From Ketobacter sp. MCCC 1A13808 (GTDB lineage: Bacteria > Pseudomonadota > Gammaproteobacteria > Pseudomonadales > Ketobacteraceae): a DNA stretch of 64,000 nucleotides. The stretch covers positions 434,001 through 498,000 of the forward strand of contig NZ_VRKW01000002.1 of the NCBI RefSeq assembly GCF_009746715.1. Reading direction: 5' to 3'. The notes under the pieces were generated by a model. It did no database searches. It was not told where the DNA came from and was given only the letters and a program-made list of their open reading frames with translations. Shown here one piece after another: positions 54,777 through 63,649 of this stretch. How positions within the stretch are numbered: position 1 is the first letter of the stretch; each line of letters opens with the position of its first letter. A program made the translations under genes and the position numbers.

Positions 54777-54780
54777 CTTT

Positions 54781-55437
54781 ATGGCATATCGGGCTACCCG
54801 TCGCACCGAAACACGCAAGGCCGAAATTCGTGCACGAATTTTGCGTCAAGCCCGGCAACTGATCATCGAAACCGGATTCAGGGGATTGACGATTGCCGCC
54901 GTGGCCGCCCGATCAGAAATTGCCACCGGCACGGTCTATCGATATTTTTCAAACAAGGCCGATTTGTGTGTCGCGGTTTTTGAGCTGGCAACGGAACATG
55001 AAATAGACGCGGTTGTGCTGGCCAGCCAACAGGGTGACAGCACACTGGAGCAATTGACAGGGTCACTAACCACTTTCGCCCGGCGGGCGTTGCGCAACCC
55101 GACCTTAGCTTATGCGCTGATTGCTGAACCGGTTGGCCCCGAGCTGGAAGAAACCCGTCTGCGATACCGTTCGTTATGGGCTGACACTTTTGCCACGCTT
55201 TTGGAAAAAGGAAAAGACCAGCGCATCTTCTATTCCCAGCCCACCTATTTGAGTGCGGCGGCACTGGTTGGCGCCATGGCGGAAACCATCGTAATTTCCA
55301 GTACGCAACAGATTAACCGAAATCATCCCAATTCAAATCACGCCAATTCACAACGCAAGCTGTCCCAAACCGAACTGTGCAATCACATTGTCAACTTCTG
55401 TTTGCGCGCAGTGGTTAAAACCGAGGTGCTTATATGA
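54781..55437 (+). CDS. TetR-family transcriptional regulator
   Basis: A 218-residue regulator. The DNA-binding part RKAEIRARILRQARQLIIET then GLTIAAVAARSEIATGTVYR and YFSNKADL is canonical TetR. The C-terminal ligand domain includes RRALRNPTLAYALIAEPVGPE, similar to regulators controlling fatty acid or acyl-CoA dehydrogenase genes. The next gene overlaps by four bases, so it is the first gene of an operon it probably autoregulates through the palindrome just upstream. Confidence 0.92.
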   Translation: MAYRATRRTETRKAEIRARILRQARQLIIETGFRGLTIAAVAARSEIATGTVYRYFSNKADLCVAVFELATEHEIDAVVLASQQGDSTLEQLTGSLTTFARRALRNPTLAYALIAEPVGPELEETRLRYRSLWADTFATLLEKGKDQRIFYSQPTYLSAAALVGAMAETIVISSTQQINRNHPNSNHANSQRKLSQTELCNHIVNFCLRAVVKTEVLI

Positions 55438-57101
55438 ACCATCCCATGGCCGATACCATGCAAGCCACAACCCACGTTGTCGAAAATCAGTCAGGCCCAC
55501 TGGAAAACTACAACCAGTATCTATCGGATGTAGCACTACAAGATGCCATCAAAAGAGAAGGAGCAGCGCATTTTGAACCGGAATTAACCGCTTTTGGTCA
55601 GCTCACCGGCTCCGCTGAAGTCATTAAATGGGGGTTTCAGGCCAACAAAGTGAAACCGGAATTTCGCAGCCACGACCGTTTTGGAAATCGTGTGGATGAA
55701 ATTGATTTTCATCCTGCGTACCACAAGTTAATGGAAACAGCGATCGTCAATGGAATCCATTCCATTCCCTGGACCGATACCCGGCCCGGCAAGAATATTT
55801 TCCGTGCGGGCATGTCGTATTTGCAATTTCAGGTTGAGGCAGGACACGGATGTCCGGTCACCATGACCTTTGCCGCCGTCCCGGCCATCCGCAAACAACC
55901 CGATCTGGCAGCAATTTGGGAACCCCTCATTACCCGTCGCGTTTATGACCCACGCAATGTCCCGGTTGAGCAAAAGCAGGGGGTCACTATTGGTATGGCC
56001 ATGACAGAAAAACAAGGCGGTTCCGATGTGCGCACGAACTCGACCCGCGCTTATCCGGTGGAGCATCGAGGCGCTGGCCGGATCTATGAACTGGTCGGAC
56101 ATAAATATTTTGTGTCGGCTCCAATGTGTGATGCCTTTTTAGTGTTGGCTCAAACGGAGGGCGGCATTTCCTGCTTCCTGGTGCCGCGCTGGCGACCCGA
56201 CGGTTCTAAAAACCCCCTGCAGCTGCAGCAGCTAAAAAACAAAATGGGCAATGTATCCAACGCCTCATCGGAAACAGAATTGCGCGGCGCGATGGGCTGG
56301 ATGATCGGTGATGAAGGCCGTGGAATTGCAAATATCCTGGAAATGGTGGCGTTAACCCGGTTCGATTGCATGATCGGGTCTGCCGCGGGTATGCGGCAGG
56401 CCATGGCACAAATACTTCATCATTGCCGCCATCGCAGCGCGTTCGGTAAAAAATTATTTGACCAGCCATTAATGCAAAACGTACTGGCGGACTTGTCGCT
56501 GGAAAGCGAAGCCGCCATGGCGCTGACCTTACGCGTTGCCCGTGCCATGGATACCCCGGACGACGAACAGGAACAATTGCTGGTCCGCATCGGTACCGCC
56601 ATCGGTAAATACTGGATTTGCAAACGCACCCCCGGACACGCTTACGAAGCCATGGAGTGCATCGGCGGCATGGGGGTTATGGAGGATGGCATAATGCCAC
56701 GCCTATACCGCGAAGCACCAATCAACGCGATCTGGGAAGGCAGCGGTAATGTGCAATGCCTGGATACGTTGCGCGCGATGAGCCGTACGCCGGGTAGTCT
56801 GGAAGCCCTGTTTACGGAAATAGATGAAGCCAAAGGGTTAAATAGCGATTTCGATCGCTTTGTCATGCGGGCAAAAAAGAATATTAGTGATGTTGCCGAC
56901 ATTGAATACCGGGCGCGCGGTCTGGTGGAACAATTGGCGTTAGCCTGGCAAGCCAGCATACTGTTACGCACCGACAATGAGCACATCGGCAATGCCTTCT
57001 GCGCGGCGCGACTGCAACAGGATTCACAACAAATGTACGGCACGATTCCGCGAGGCGTCGATTGCGAAGCTATTATTCAGCGGGCACAACCCCAATACTA
57101 A
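55434..57101 (+). CDS. AidB-like acyl-CoA dehydrogenase
   Basis: A 555-residue flavoprotein of the AidB branch: MAMTEKQGGSDVRTNSTRA, LTRFDCMIGSAAGMRQAM, HCRHRSAFGKKL and ECIGGMGVMEDGIMPRLYRE with WEGSGNVQCLD. AidB itself is an adaptive-response protein in E. coli with isovaleryl-CoA dehydrogenase activity. Here the operon (TetR before it, PaaI-type thioesterase after it) points to acyl-CoA metabolism, and the typical C-terminal DNA-binding basic region is not obvious. It overlaps the TetR gene by four bases (ATGA). Confidence 0.9.
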   Translation: MNHPMADTMQATTHVVENQSGPLENYNQYLSDVALQDAIKREGAAHFEPELTAFGQLTGSAEVIKWGFQANKVKPEFRSHDRFGNRVDEIDFHPAYHKLMETAIVNGIHSIPWTDTRPGKNIFRAGMSYLQFQVEAGHGCPVTMTFAAVPAIRKQPDLAAIWEPLITRRVYDPRNVPVEQKQGVTIGMAMTEKQGGSDVRTNSTRAYPVEHRGAGRIYELVGHKYFVSAPMCDAFLVLAQTEGGISCFLVPRWRPDGSKNPLQLQQLKNKMGNVSNASSETELRGAMGWMIGDEGRGIANILEMVALTRFDCMIGSAAGMRQAMAQILHHCRHRSAFGKKLFDQPLMQNVLADLSLESEAAMALTLRVARAMDTPDDEQEQLLVRIGTAIGKYWICKRTPGHAYEAMECIGGMGVMEDGIMPRLYREAPINAIWEGSGNVQCLDTLRAMSRTPGSLEALFTEIDEAKGLNSDFDRFVMRAKKNISDVADIEYRARGLVEQLALAWQASILLRTDNEHIGNAFCAARLQQDSQQMYGTIPRGVDCEAIIQRAQPQY

Positions 57102-57126
57102 TCCCTCCGAAACAGAAGGTGTAATT

Positions 57127-57537
57127 ATGGGTTCAGCACTGACGGCTCAACAAGTTCAACACTACCTGGCGGACATTTTTCCTCAATTCGACGCCCGCGT
57201 TATTTCTGTTTCAGACAGCGCAGCCGTGGTTGAGCAGGAAACCGATGAGCGGCACCTGAGGCCCGGCGGCACGGTCTCTGGCCCGACCATGATGGCGCTG
57301 GCGGATGCGGCTATGTACGTCGCCATTCTGGGAAATCTAGGCAAAATCGCCCTCGCTGTGACTACAAATCTGAACATCAACTTCTATCGCAAGCCGTCAC
57401 CAGGCAGACTTCGGGCCGAAGCGCGAATCCTTAAAATGGGGGCAAGACTGGCAGTAGGTGATGTTCTTTTGTACAGCGAAGGGTCGAAAGACTCGGTGGC
57501 TCATGTCACTCTTACTTACTCTATCCCGCCTCAATAG
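57127..57537 (+). CDS. PaaI-family hotdog thioesterase
   Basis: A 136-residue hotdog-fold thioesterase. HLRPGGTVSGPTMMALADAA carries the conserved Asn/Asp-Gly-type helix start and ALADAAMY the family helix; LNINFYRKPSPGRLRAEARIL follows. It hydrolyses acyl-CoA to free acid and CoA. The frame is open from 56977 inside the upstream gene, but the ATG at 57127, 25 bp after the aidB-like stop, with GAAGGTG upstream, is the real start. It probably releases CoA from the product of the upstream acyl-CoA dehydrogenase (inference). Confidence 0.9.
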   Translation: MGSALTAQQVQHYLADIFPQFDARVISVSDSAAVVEQETDERHLRPGGTVSGPTMMALADAAMYVAILGNLGKIALAVTTNLNINFYRKPSPGRLRAEARILKMGARLAVGDVLLYSEGSKDSVAHVTLTYSIPPQ

Positions 57538-57642
57538 CATCCAAAGATACCTGTTTACATAATCGCCCGTTTCCCTCACTATCTTTACCGACGTTGTTTC
57601 TGATGCGGTTCCGAATGGATATCGAAGCAATCTGTAATCAGT

Positions 57643-57685
57643 TATCCGGTGCAATATCGTGATTGTTATTGCAAATTACCGGATA
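57643..57685. repeat. Imperfect hairpin upstream of the DUF3015 gene
   Basis: TATCCGGTGCAATA (57643-57656) pairs with TATTGC (57667-57672) and CCGGATA (57679-57685) with a small bulge. It could terminate the thioesterase operon (without a T-run) or be a leader element of the DUF3015 gene. Confidence 0.35.
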
Positions 57686-57763
57686 GAAAACTAAATTTAA
57701 TAGCAGGATCAAGAACTGAGTAATTAAACAGTTCCATGGAAAACAATGCGGAGAACAGAAATC

Positions 57764-58246
57764 ATGAAAAAACTTTTAGTCGGTGCATTACTTTTAGGCT
57801 CCACGTCCCTGGCCATGGCAGAAGCGCCCGGCGGACCCGATTGCGGCTGGGGCAACATGTTATTTGAAGGACAAAGCGGACTTGGCCCACACTTCCTGGC
57901 TTCATGGACCAACGGAACTACCGGCAACGCCACCTTCGGCATGACATCTGGCACCAACGGCTGTTCATCCAATGGCACCCTGACTTACGGCGGCAAAGCA
58001 TTAGTCGATCTTTCCAAAGTCATGGACGAGTTTGTTGCTGATGCTGCTCAAGGTGAAGGTGAAGCCATGACTGCAGTTGCAGTTTCCATGGGCATAGCAC
58101 CAGAAGATCGCAACCACTTCGCAGCAGCCATTAACTCAAACTTTGATACCATCTTCGTATCAGCAGATTCCACTGCAGAAGACGTTTATAAAAACATACT
58201 GTCTGTTATGAAATCTGACGATCGTTTATCTAAATACGTCGCCTGA
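57764..58246 (+). CDS. DUF3015 family exported protein
   Basis: A 160-residue protein with a signal peptide cut near AMA-EAPGG (about residue 20). The mature start GGPDCGWGNMLFEGQSG and NGTTGNATFGMTSGTNGC are the DUF3015 hallmark, with two conserved cysteines likely forming a disulfide. The C-terminal half is a helical domain. It is probably periplasmic; no function is known for the family. ATG at 57764, preceded by GGAG, is preferred over the ATG at 57746. Followed by a DUF4105 gene, which is a frequent neighbour as far as I recall. Confidence 0.9.
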   Translation: MKKLLVGALLLGSTSLAMAEAPGGPDCGWGNMLFEGQSGLGPHFLASWTNGTTGNATFGMTSGTNGCSSNGTLTYGGKALVDLSKVMDEFVADAAQGEGEAMTAVAVSMGIAPEDRNHFAAAINSNFDTIFVSADSTAEDVYKNILSVMKSDDRLSKYVA

Positions 58247-58278
58247 TCGGTTCTATCAATCCAGATTAGTTAAATTGC

Positions 58279-58301
58279 GCGGGGGCCGTATGTGCCCCCG
58301 C
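58279..58301 (+). terminator. GC-rich hairpin after the DUF3015 gene
   Basis: GCGGGGGC (58279-58286) pairs with GCCCCCGC (58294-58301) around seven bases, 32 bp past the stop. No T-run follows, so it may slow transcription or protect the 3' end instead of ending it outright. Confidence 0.5.
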
Positions 58302-58362
58302 CACCGTAGCTGCCTTCTATTCAGCTGATCTAACCTGTCTAATTTCCCAGAATTTACTTTCC

Positions 58363-60225
58363 ATGAACGTAGTTCCGCATCTTGTTGTTGCTCTTGCGTT
58401 ATTCGTGCCCTTCACTGCAGTTAACTCCGCGCCGGAAGCGGATAAACTTCAAGCCGTTTCCCGTTCCACGGTATGGCAGCGGCTGATGCACTATAGCATC
58501 AGCGAACATGGCCACTCGGCCAAAAGTCAGGTAGATGATGCCGATTTTTTTCTGGCAGAAGACGGCCGCACCAACCCACAGCACGAACTCAGCGCAACAC
58601 TTGAGGCCTTTTATTTTGCAGTTTCCGATCCGGATCAGCATGCCATTTGCCGCTATCCCTCCAGATGGAAATTCCTTAGTGCTCAATTTGATCTGGCTGA
58701 GCCCCCCCTCTCACCAGCCGACTGTCCCGAGTTCTCGCAATGGTTAGCGGCGATGGATCCACACAGTGTGAGCCTGGTGCTGGCTTCGTCTTATCTCAAT
58801 AGCCCATCTTCGATGTTCGGTCATACATTTTTAAGAGTGGATCCGGCCAATGTAGAACAAGGCTCGAAATGGCTCTCTTATGCGGTGAATTTCGGTGCCG
58901 AGCTGAATGCTCAGGACAACTCCATTTTATATGCATATAAAGGTTTATTCGGAGGCTATCCGGGCTTTTTCAGCATTATTCCCTACTATGAAAAAATCCA
59001 GGAATACAGCCACATTGAAAACCGCGACCTGTGGGAATATAACTTGAATCTGAATCCGCAGGAAACCCGAGACCTTGTCTCTCACTTGTGGGAGCTGCGT
59101 GATATTGAATTCGATTATTACTTTTTTGATGAAAACTGTTCTTATCGTTTGTTGGAATTATTGGAATTCGCCCGACCCACCACTGAGCTGACAAAAGATT
59201 TCAGCTATCGAGCTATTCCGATCGATACCATACGCTCAGTCCTGAATGGAGATTTGGTCGATACGGTAGATTATCGACCCTCGTCTTCAACCGAGATTGA
59301 ATATCGGATCAGCTTGCTCGACCAAGAACAGCAGGCGCTGGCATGGCAAATTGCACACAAAAACGCCTCGCTCGAAAGCCCGCAATTAACCGCATTGCCG
59401 GCTCAGGAGCAAGCGGGGGTATTGCAACTGGCCTATAAGCATTTACGGTATCTGCAACTGGAGAACCCCCGAAATCAAGTAGCGGCCCAATATAGCCTGG
59501 ACCTGTTGCGCGAACTCAGTCGGCTACCGGACAAGAAGGCTTCCCACCCCCCTACCCCGGAAGTTTCCCCTGACCAGGGCCATAAAACGTTTCTTCTCGG
59601 TTTGACCGGCGGCGAATCTATGGACACTGGTTTTCTGGATCTTCGGGTTCGTCTCAGTTATCACGACCTGGCAGACAATCGCGCCGGCTATCTGGATGGG
59701 GCCGCCATCAATCTGGGTGAATTGCGTTTGCGAAAGTCCAAAGACGATGGTTTGCAAATTGAAGACCTGAGTTTTGTCGATATAAATTCACACTCTCCCC
59801 GTAACCGATTTTTTAATCCAATCACCTGGCGCGTCCAGTTAGGCATGCAACGGCAATATTCCCCCAACGATGATTTTCTTACTACGCAGGCCCATGGTGG
59901 TGCTGGGTTAACCTACCAAATAGCGCAGCCGGTACTGGTATATGGCCTGGCCATGGGGCGAGTTGAATTTAATGAATTACTCGATACCAAATTGGTAGTC
60001 GCGGCAGGTGCGCTGGCAGGCGGCTTGGCCTATCTACCATTCGGCACGCTGCAACTGGAAAGCCAGTACTACCAATTCAGCGATGGCAAAGATCGCCACG
60101 CCACCCGCTTGATTCAGAATCTACCTCTGGGACAAAATAGCGCTCTACGCTTTTCAGCCAGCCACAACAAACAAGTGGAAACGGATTTTGATGAATTCAG
60201 TCTGGAGTTTCGTTATTACCTGTAA
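58363..60225 (+). CDS. DUF4105 (Lnb N-terminal-like) exported protein
   Basis: A 620-residue protein with a signal peptide (about 1-22). Residues about 140-290 form the DUF4105/Lnb N-terminal domain: SSMFGHTFLRVDP with the conserved His, YAYKGLFGGYPGFFSIIPYY, and FFDENCSYRLLELLE with the catalytic-type Asn-Cys. This papain/NlpC-like arrangement suggests a cysteine hydrolase. Residues about 400-620 are beta-rich, ending EFRYYL, like an outer-membrane barrel, so it is probably anchored in the outer membrane. The next gene overlaps its 3' end by 35 bases. Confidence 0.88.
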   Translation: MNVVPHLVVALALFVPFTAVNSAPEADKLQAVSRSTVWQRLMHYSISEHGHSAKSQVDDADFFLAEDGRTNPQHELSATLEAFYFAVSDPDQHAICRYPSRWKFLSAQFDLAEPPLSPADCPEFSQWLAAMDPHSVSLVLASSYLNSPSSMFGHTFLRVDPANVEQGSKWLSYAVNFGAELNAQDNSILYAYKGLFGGYPGFFSIIPYYEKIQEYSHIENRDLWEYNLNLNPQETRDLVSHLWELRDIEFDYYFFDENCSYRLLELLEFARPTTELTKDFSYRAIPIDTIRSVLNGDLVDTVDYRPSSSTEIEYRISLLDQEQQALAWQIAHKNASLESPQLTALPAQEQAGVLQLAYKHLRYLQLENPRNQVAAQYSLDLLRELSRLPDKKASHPPTPEVSPDQGHKTFLLGLTGGESMDTGFLDLRVRLSYHDLADNRAGYLDGAAINLGELRLRKSKDDGLQIEDLSFVDINSHSPRNRFFNPITWRVQLGMQRQYSPNDDFLTTQAHGGAGLTYQIAQPVLVYGLAMGRVEFNELLDTKLVVAAGALAGGLAYLPFGTLQLESQYYQFSDGKDRHATRLIQNLPLGQNSALRFSASHNKQVETDFDEFSLEFRYYL

Positions 60226-61147
60226 CAGGCCCCTCAACACACTGCTACTACTCACTTCTGTTATGTTTTTGAACGGTTGCACTCAGTATTTTTTCTACCC
60301 GGATAAAAGAATGGTGAGAACACCTGCGGACATCGGATTGTCTTATCAGGACGTTGAACTGAACGCACGAGATCAAACCAAGTTGCATGGCTGGTTACTG
60401 AAAACCGAGTCCCTTTCCCCTAAAGGTATGGTGTTTTTTCTGCATGGCAACGCAGAAAATATCAGCACGCATATTGCCAGTGTCTATTGGTTGCCACAGT
60501 ACGGCTACGATGTATTTATGCTGGACTACCGGGGCTATGGCCAATCTCAGGGCAAACCGGATCTGCCGCAGGTTTTTATGGACGTAGAGGCTGGCTATCG
60601 TTGGGTCAGCGATTATGCGCAAGAGCGTAATCTGGATCTGTTTGTGCTGGGGCAAAGCCTGGGAGCGGCCATCAGTAGCTATTATTTCGCGGAAAAAAAC
60701 ACAACGCCGGAACGCGTAAAAGGCGTGATACTGGATGCGGTATTCAGCGGGCATCGGGACATCGCAAAGGCGATGCTGAGCCGTCACTGGCTGACTTGGC
60801 CGGCCCAGTTTGCCGTTGCACCACTGTTACCGACGCAATACAACCCCGCAGACCATGTTGCGCAGATCAGTCCAACCCCGCTGTTGATACTACACAGCCC
60901 CGAGGACCAGGTTATTCCTTTTACACAGGGACAGACGGTATATCAACAGGCGCAGCAACCCAAATATTGGGTGAGCACGAAGGGCCCTCACATCACCACC
61001 TTTAATTTCCCGGCGTATCAGCAGCTGTTATTACGCTTTCTGGCTGAGCCCGGCGTTGATCCCCAGACTAGCCCCACTGACCACCGACAAACGGATTCGA
61101 CTTCTTCTCCTCTCCAAACGTCGACATCGGCCCATGCCCCGGAATAA
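60191..61147 (+). CDS. Lipoprotein alpha/beta hydrolase
   Basis: A 318-residue lipoprotein. The signal peptide ends MFLNGC with Cys30, so it is membrane-anchored. The hydrolase core has FFLHGNAENIS, nucleophile elbow GQSLGAA, HSPEDQVIPF with the acid Asp, and the catalytic His in KGPHITTF. It is of the BEM46/serine aminopeptidase-like type. The ATG lies inside the DUF4105 gene, a 35-base overlap; no better start exists between the two, so coupling is likely. The last 80 bases overlap the convergent MBL gene; the C-terminal 30 residues are Ser/Thr-rich and poorly conserved-looking. Confidence 0.88.
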   Translation: MNSVWSFVITCNRPLNTLLLLTSVMFLNGCTQYFFYPDKRMVRTPADIGLSYQDVELNARDQTKLHGWLLKTESLSPKGMVFFLHGNAENISTHIASVYWLPQYGYDVFMLDYRGYGQSQGKPDLPQVFMDVEAGYRWVSDYAQERNLDLFVLGQSLGAAISSYYFAEKNTTPERVKGVILDAVFSGHRDIAKAMLSRHWLTWPAQFAVAPLLPTQYNPADHVAQISPTPLLILHSPEDQVIPFTQGQTVYQQAQQPKYWVSTKGPHITTFNFPAYQQLLLRFLAEPGVDPQTSPTDHRQTDSTSSPLQTSTSAHAPE

Positions 61148-61712
61148 ATTTCACCTCATCTCCCAAAGGAAAGAGCTTTTCCTTAATAGAGCGAATCAAC
61201 GTTGGGTGATCGCCACCGGGAAAATCCGTACGCCCGATTGAGCCGTTAAACAGCACATCCCCAACAATAGCCAATTTGCTGTCGGGATCAAAAAACACCA
61301 AATGGCCCGGGGTATGGCCGGGACAATGCAGCACGCTCAACGTTACGTTTCCCACCTGAACGGACTCTCCGTCTGTTAGCCACTGATCCGGCGTGAAAAT
61401 GCGGGCTTCTTTAAAACCGAACATTTTGCCTTGCTCCGGTAGCCCTTTAATCCAGTAATCATCCCCGGTATGGGGACCGACGATGGGCAAGGTGTGCTCA
61501 TCTGACAAATCCGCAGTAGCGCCGGCATGATCAATATGGGCGTGAGTCAGCAGAATTTTCTTTAACGTGACGCCGGTTTCCTTCACTACCGCATAAATTC
61601 TGTCCAGATCACCACCGGGGTCCACCACCGCAGCCTGCAGCGTTTCAGTACACCAGATCAGGGAACAGTTCTGCGCAAAGGGAGTCACAGGAATAATTCG
61701 GTAATTCAGCAT
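61068..61712 (-). CDS. MBL-fold hydrolase, YcbL/GloB-type
   Basis: A 214-residue metallo-beta-lactamase-fold enzyme. THAHIDHAGAT is the metal motif, HCPGHTPGHLVFF the second His site and GDVLFNGSIGRTDFPGG the bridging Asp. FIPGHGPMSTFGEEK gives the final His. This matches the type II glyoxalase YcbL subgroup of hydroxyacylglutathione hydrolases. It probably hydrolyses S-lactoylglutathione or a related thioester. Its last 80 bases lie antisense to the end of the lipoprotein hydrolase. AAAGGTGAA precedes the start. Confidence 0.92.
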   Translation of the reverse strand: MLNYRIIPVTPFAQNCSLIWCTETLQAAVVDPGGDLDRIYAVVKETGVTLKKILLTHAHIDHAGATADLSDEHTLPIVGPHTGDDYWIKGLPEQGKMFGFKEARIFTPDQWLTDGESVQVGNVTLSVLHCPGHTPGHLVFFDPDSKLAIVGDVLFNGSIGRTDFPGGDHPTLIRSIKEKLFPLGDEVKFIPGHGPMSTFGEEKKSNPFVGGQWG

Positions 61713-61803
61713 GGGTTCACCTTTTACAACGACAACAACTATCGGATATGAATTTGTTTGCTATGATAGCATTTTTTACCCATTCGGTTCCCTGAGGATC
61801 AAA

Positions 61804-62397
61804 ATGAAACAACACGTTCTGCGACTTGCTGCCCCCCTCCTGGCTTTAAATCTATTAGCCTGTACCCAAGTTGAAGTGGAAGAACCTGAAGCAGTGAAAC
61901 CTTTGCGCCAAGCCTCGGTGGTGTCCACCAGTTCTTCGACATTCCATCCGCGGGCCGGAGACACCGTATCATGGGCCGACGGCATTTCGGTGCAAGCTCC
62001 CGACGGCATCGATGTGGATGAGAAGTTGATCGAGTTACTGCGTTCGGATATTGACAGCGAAGTAGTTGCACGGGGTTATAAATTTGCTCCGCAGGGAAGT
62101 AAACCGACCTATTTGCTGCACGGCGTAATGGTGCTGGGCAATGAACTCAATGAAACACAACTGCGAGACATACTCGGTTTTGAGCCGGGGCTGGTGATCC
62201 GCGACCAGAATTATCAGAAAGGTAGTCTACTCTTACTGTTAGTAAATCCTATAACCACCATCACCGAATGGCGCTCCGTAGTCCAGGTGCTAACCTCTGC
62301 CGAGCTTACCGAGAAAGAGAACGAAGCACGTCTGGCGTATGTTGTTCACAGTTTATTACGCCCGCTGCCGGTGCCGGAAGGTGCGGTGCAGCAATAA
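61804..62397 (+). CDS. Lipoprotein with DUF4136-like domain
   Basis: A 197-residue lipoprotein, signal peptide ending NLLACT with Cys20. The mature part, with HPRAGDTVSWADG and LLRSDIDSEVVARGYKF, resembles DUF4136, a domain of small envelope lipoproteins with unknown function. The frame is open from 61711, but the ATG at 61804, preceded by GAGGA, is right. It precedes the M48 protease gene by 37 bp and may be cotranscribed. Confidence 0.75.
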   Translation: MKQHVLRLAAPLLALNLLACTQVEVEEPEAVKPLRQASVVSTSSSTFHPRAGDTVSWADGISVQAPDGIDVDEKLIELLRSDIDSEVVARGYKFAPQGSKPTYLLHGVMVLGNELNETQLRDILGFEPGLVIRDQNYQKGSLLLLLVNPITTITEWRSVVQVLTSAELTEKENEARLAYVVHSLLRPLPVPEGAVQQ

Positions 62398-62434
62398 ATT
62401 TTACTTTCAGTCACCATAAGAACAGGAAGGTTCG

Positions 62435-63649
62435 GTGCAGCCGGGACAAATCCGGGACAGCACACACATTATGGCCAGCTCCGACACATACGCAGCCCAT
62501 GCGTTTCATCATTCGTTTGACAAAGAACGCGCCTCCGGTGCAATCACACTGACTGATGTTCACGTTCAGTTTCACAACGACCAGGGGCAGGTCCGCTTCC
62601 CGGTTAGCGGCACCCAATTCTCCCTCGGTGGCGCCAGTGACCGGCTTTTATTTATCCGTCATCCATCTGAACCGGACTGGAACATATACACCAGTGATCT
62701 GAGCATACTGAAGCATCCTGCACTGCAAAACGATGTCCAAATTCAACGCAGGGTGCAGCAGATCAAGAACAAACGCAGGTTCACCTGGGGTGTATTTGCC
62801 TCGGTTGTGATGGTGTTAGTGGCGATACCTCTGCTGGTGGTGTTATTTATGGATAGCCTTACCGGCCCCCTAGCCCGCCATGTACCACCGGAATGGGAGC
62901 AAAAACTCGGTGAAACCGCCTTCGCCCAATATCAAATGGGGCAGGATTTTCTTAAACAAGAGGAATCCGATCAGCTGCTCGACCCGCTGCTGCAACCACT
63001 ATTGCAACAACTGCAGGACGAACGCTATCCATTTCAGTTTTATATCAGCAGTGATGACGCAGTAAATGCGTTTGCCTTACCCGGCGGTATTGTCGTGATC
63101 AACAGCGGCTTGATTCTGAAAGCCGATAGCGCCGATGAGTTACTCGGCGTGGTGGCTCATGAGATTTCCCATGTCACGGAACAGCACAGCGTGCGCAACA
63201 TAATGGGGACCGCTGGCGTTTATCTCACCATTAACGCGATGCTCGGGGATATGAGCGGGCTCCTGGCGATGGTCGCCAATGCCGCACCCTATCTGATCAA
63301 CCAAAGTTATTCCCGTGGTTTTGAAACCCAGGCGGATGAAAAAGGTCTGGCATTGTTATATCGCGCCCAGATCGAGCCCGAAGGCCTAGTCACTTTTTTT
63401 GAAAAGTTGCGTGAGCAGGAGCAGAAGCAATTGGATAAAGTCGCCGGTGAAGACAACCGCGAATCCATTGAAAGTACATTGCAATTTCTCAGCACGCATC
63501 CTGCAACCGAAGACCGCATCGACCATCTGCAAGAGCAAATAAACGAATTGCCCCATCAAAATACGCTGGATCTGAGCCTCCCGTTCACTACGCTGCAGGA
63601 ACGGGTGAAACGCTTTGTCGCCAAAGAAGACGAGGAACCCGAAACATGA
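62435..63649 (+). CDS. M48-family membrane metallopeptidase
   Basis: A 404-residue protein with a cytosolic beta-rich N-terminal domain, one membrane helix near 112-140 (FASVVMVLVAIPLLVVLF), and an M48 domain holding VVAHEISHVTEQHS (HExxH) and ETQADEKGLALL (third zinc ligand). It is a membrane-bound zinc protease of the HtpX/Ste24-like group, perhaps in envelope quality control. The start is GTG with AGGAAGG upstream; ATG at 62471 is an alternative 12 codons later. It overlaps the AIM24 gene by four bases (ATGA). Confidence 0.9.
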   Translation: MQPGQIRDSTHIMASSDTYAAHAFHHSFDKERASGAITLTDVHVQFHNDQGQVRFPVSGTQFSLGGASDRLLFIRHPSEPDWNIYTSDLSILKHPALQNDVQIQRRVQQIKNKRRFTWGVFASVVMVLVAIPLLVVLFMDSLTGPLARHVPPEWEQKLGETAFAQYQMGQDFLKQEESDQLLDPLLQPLLQQLQDERYPFQFYISSDDAVNAFALPGGIVVINSGLILKADSADELLGVVAHEISHVTEQHSVRNIMGTAGVYLTINAMLGDMSGLLAMVANAAPYLINQSYSRGFETQADEKGLALLYRAQIEPEGLVTFFEKLREQEQKQLDKVAGEDNRESIESTLQFLSTHPATEDRIDHLQEQINELPHQNTLDLSLPFTTLQERVKRFVAKEDEEPET

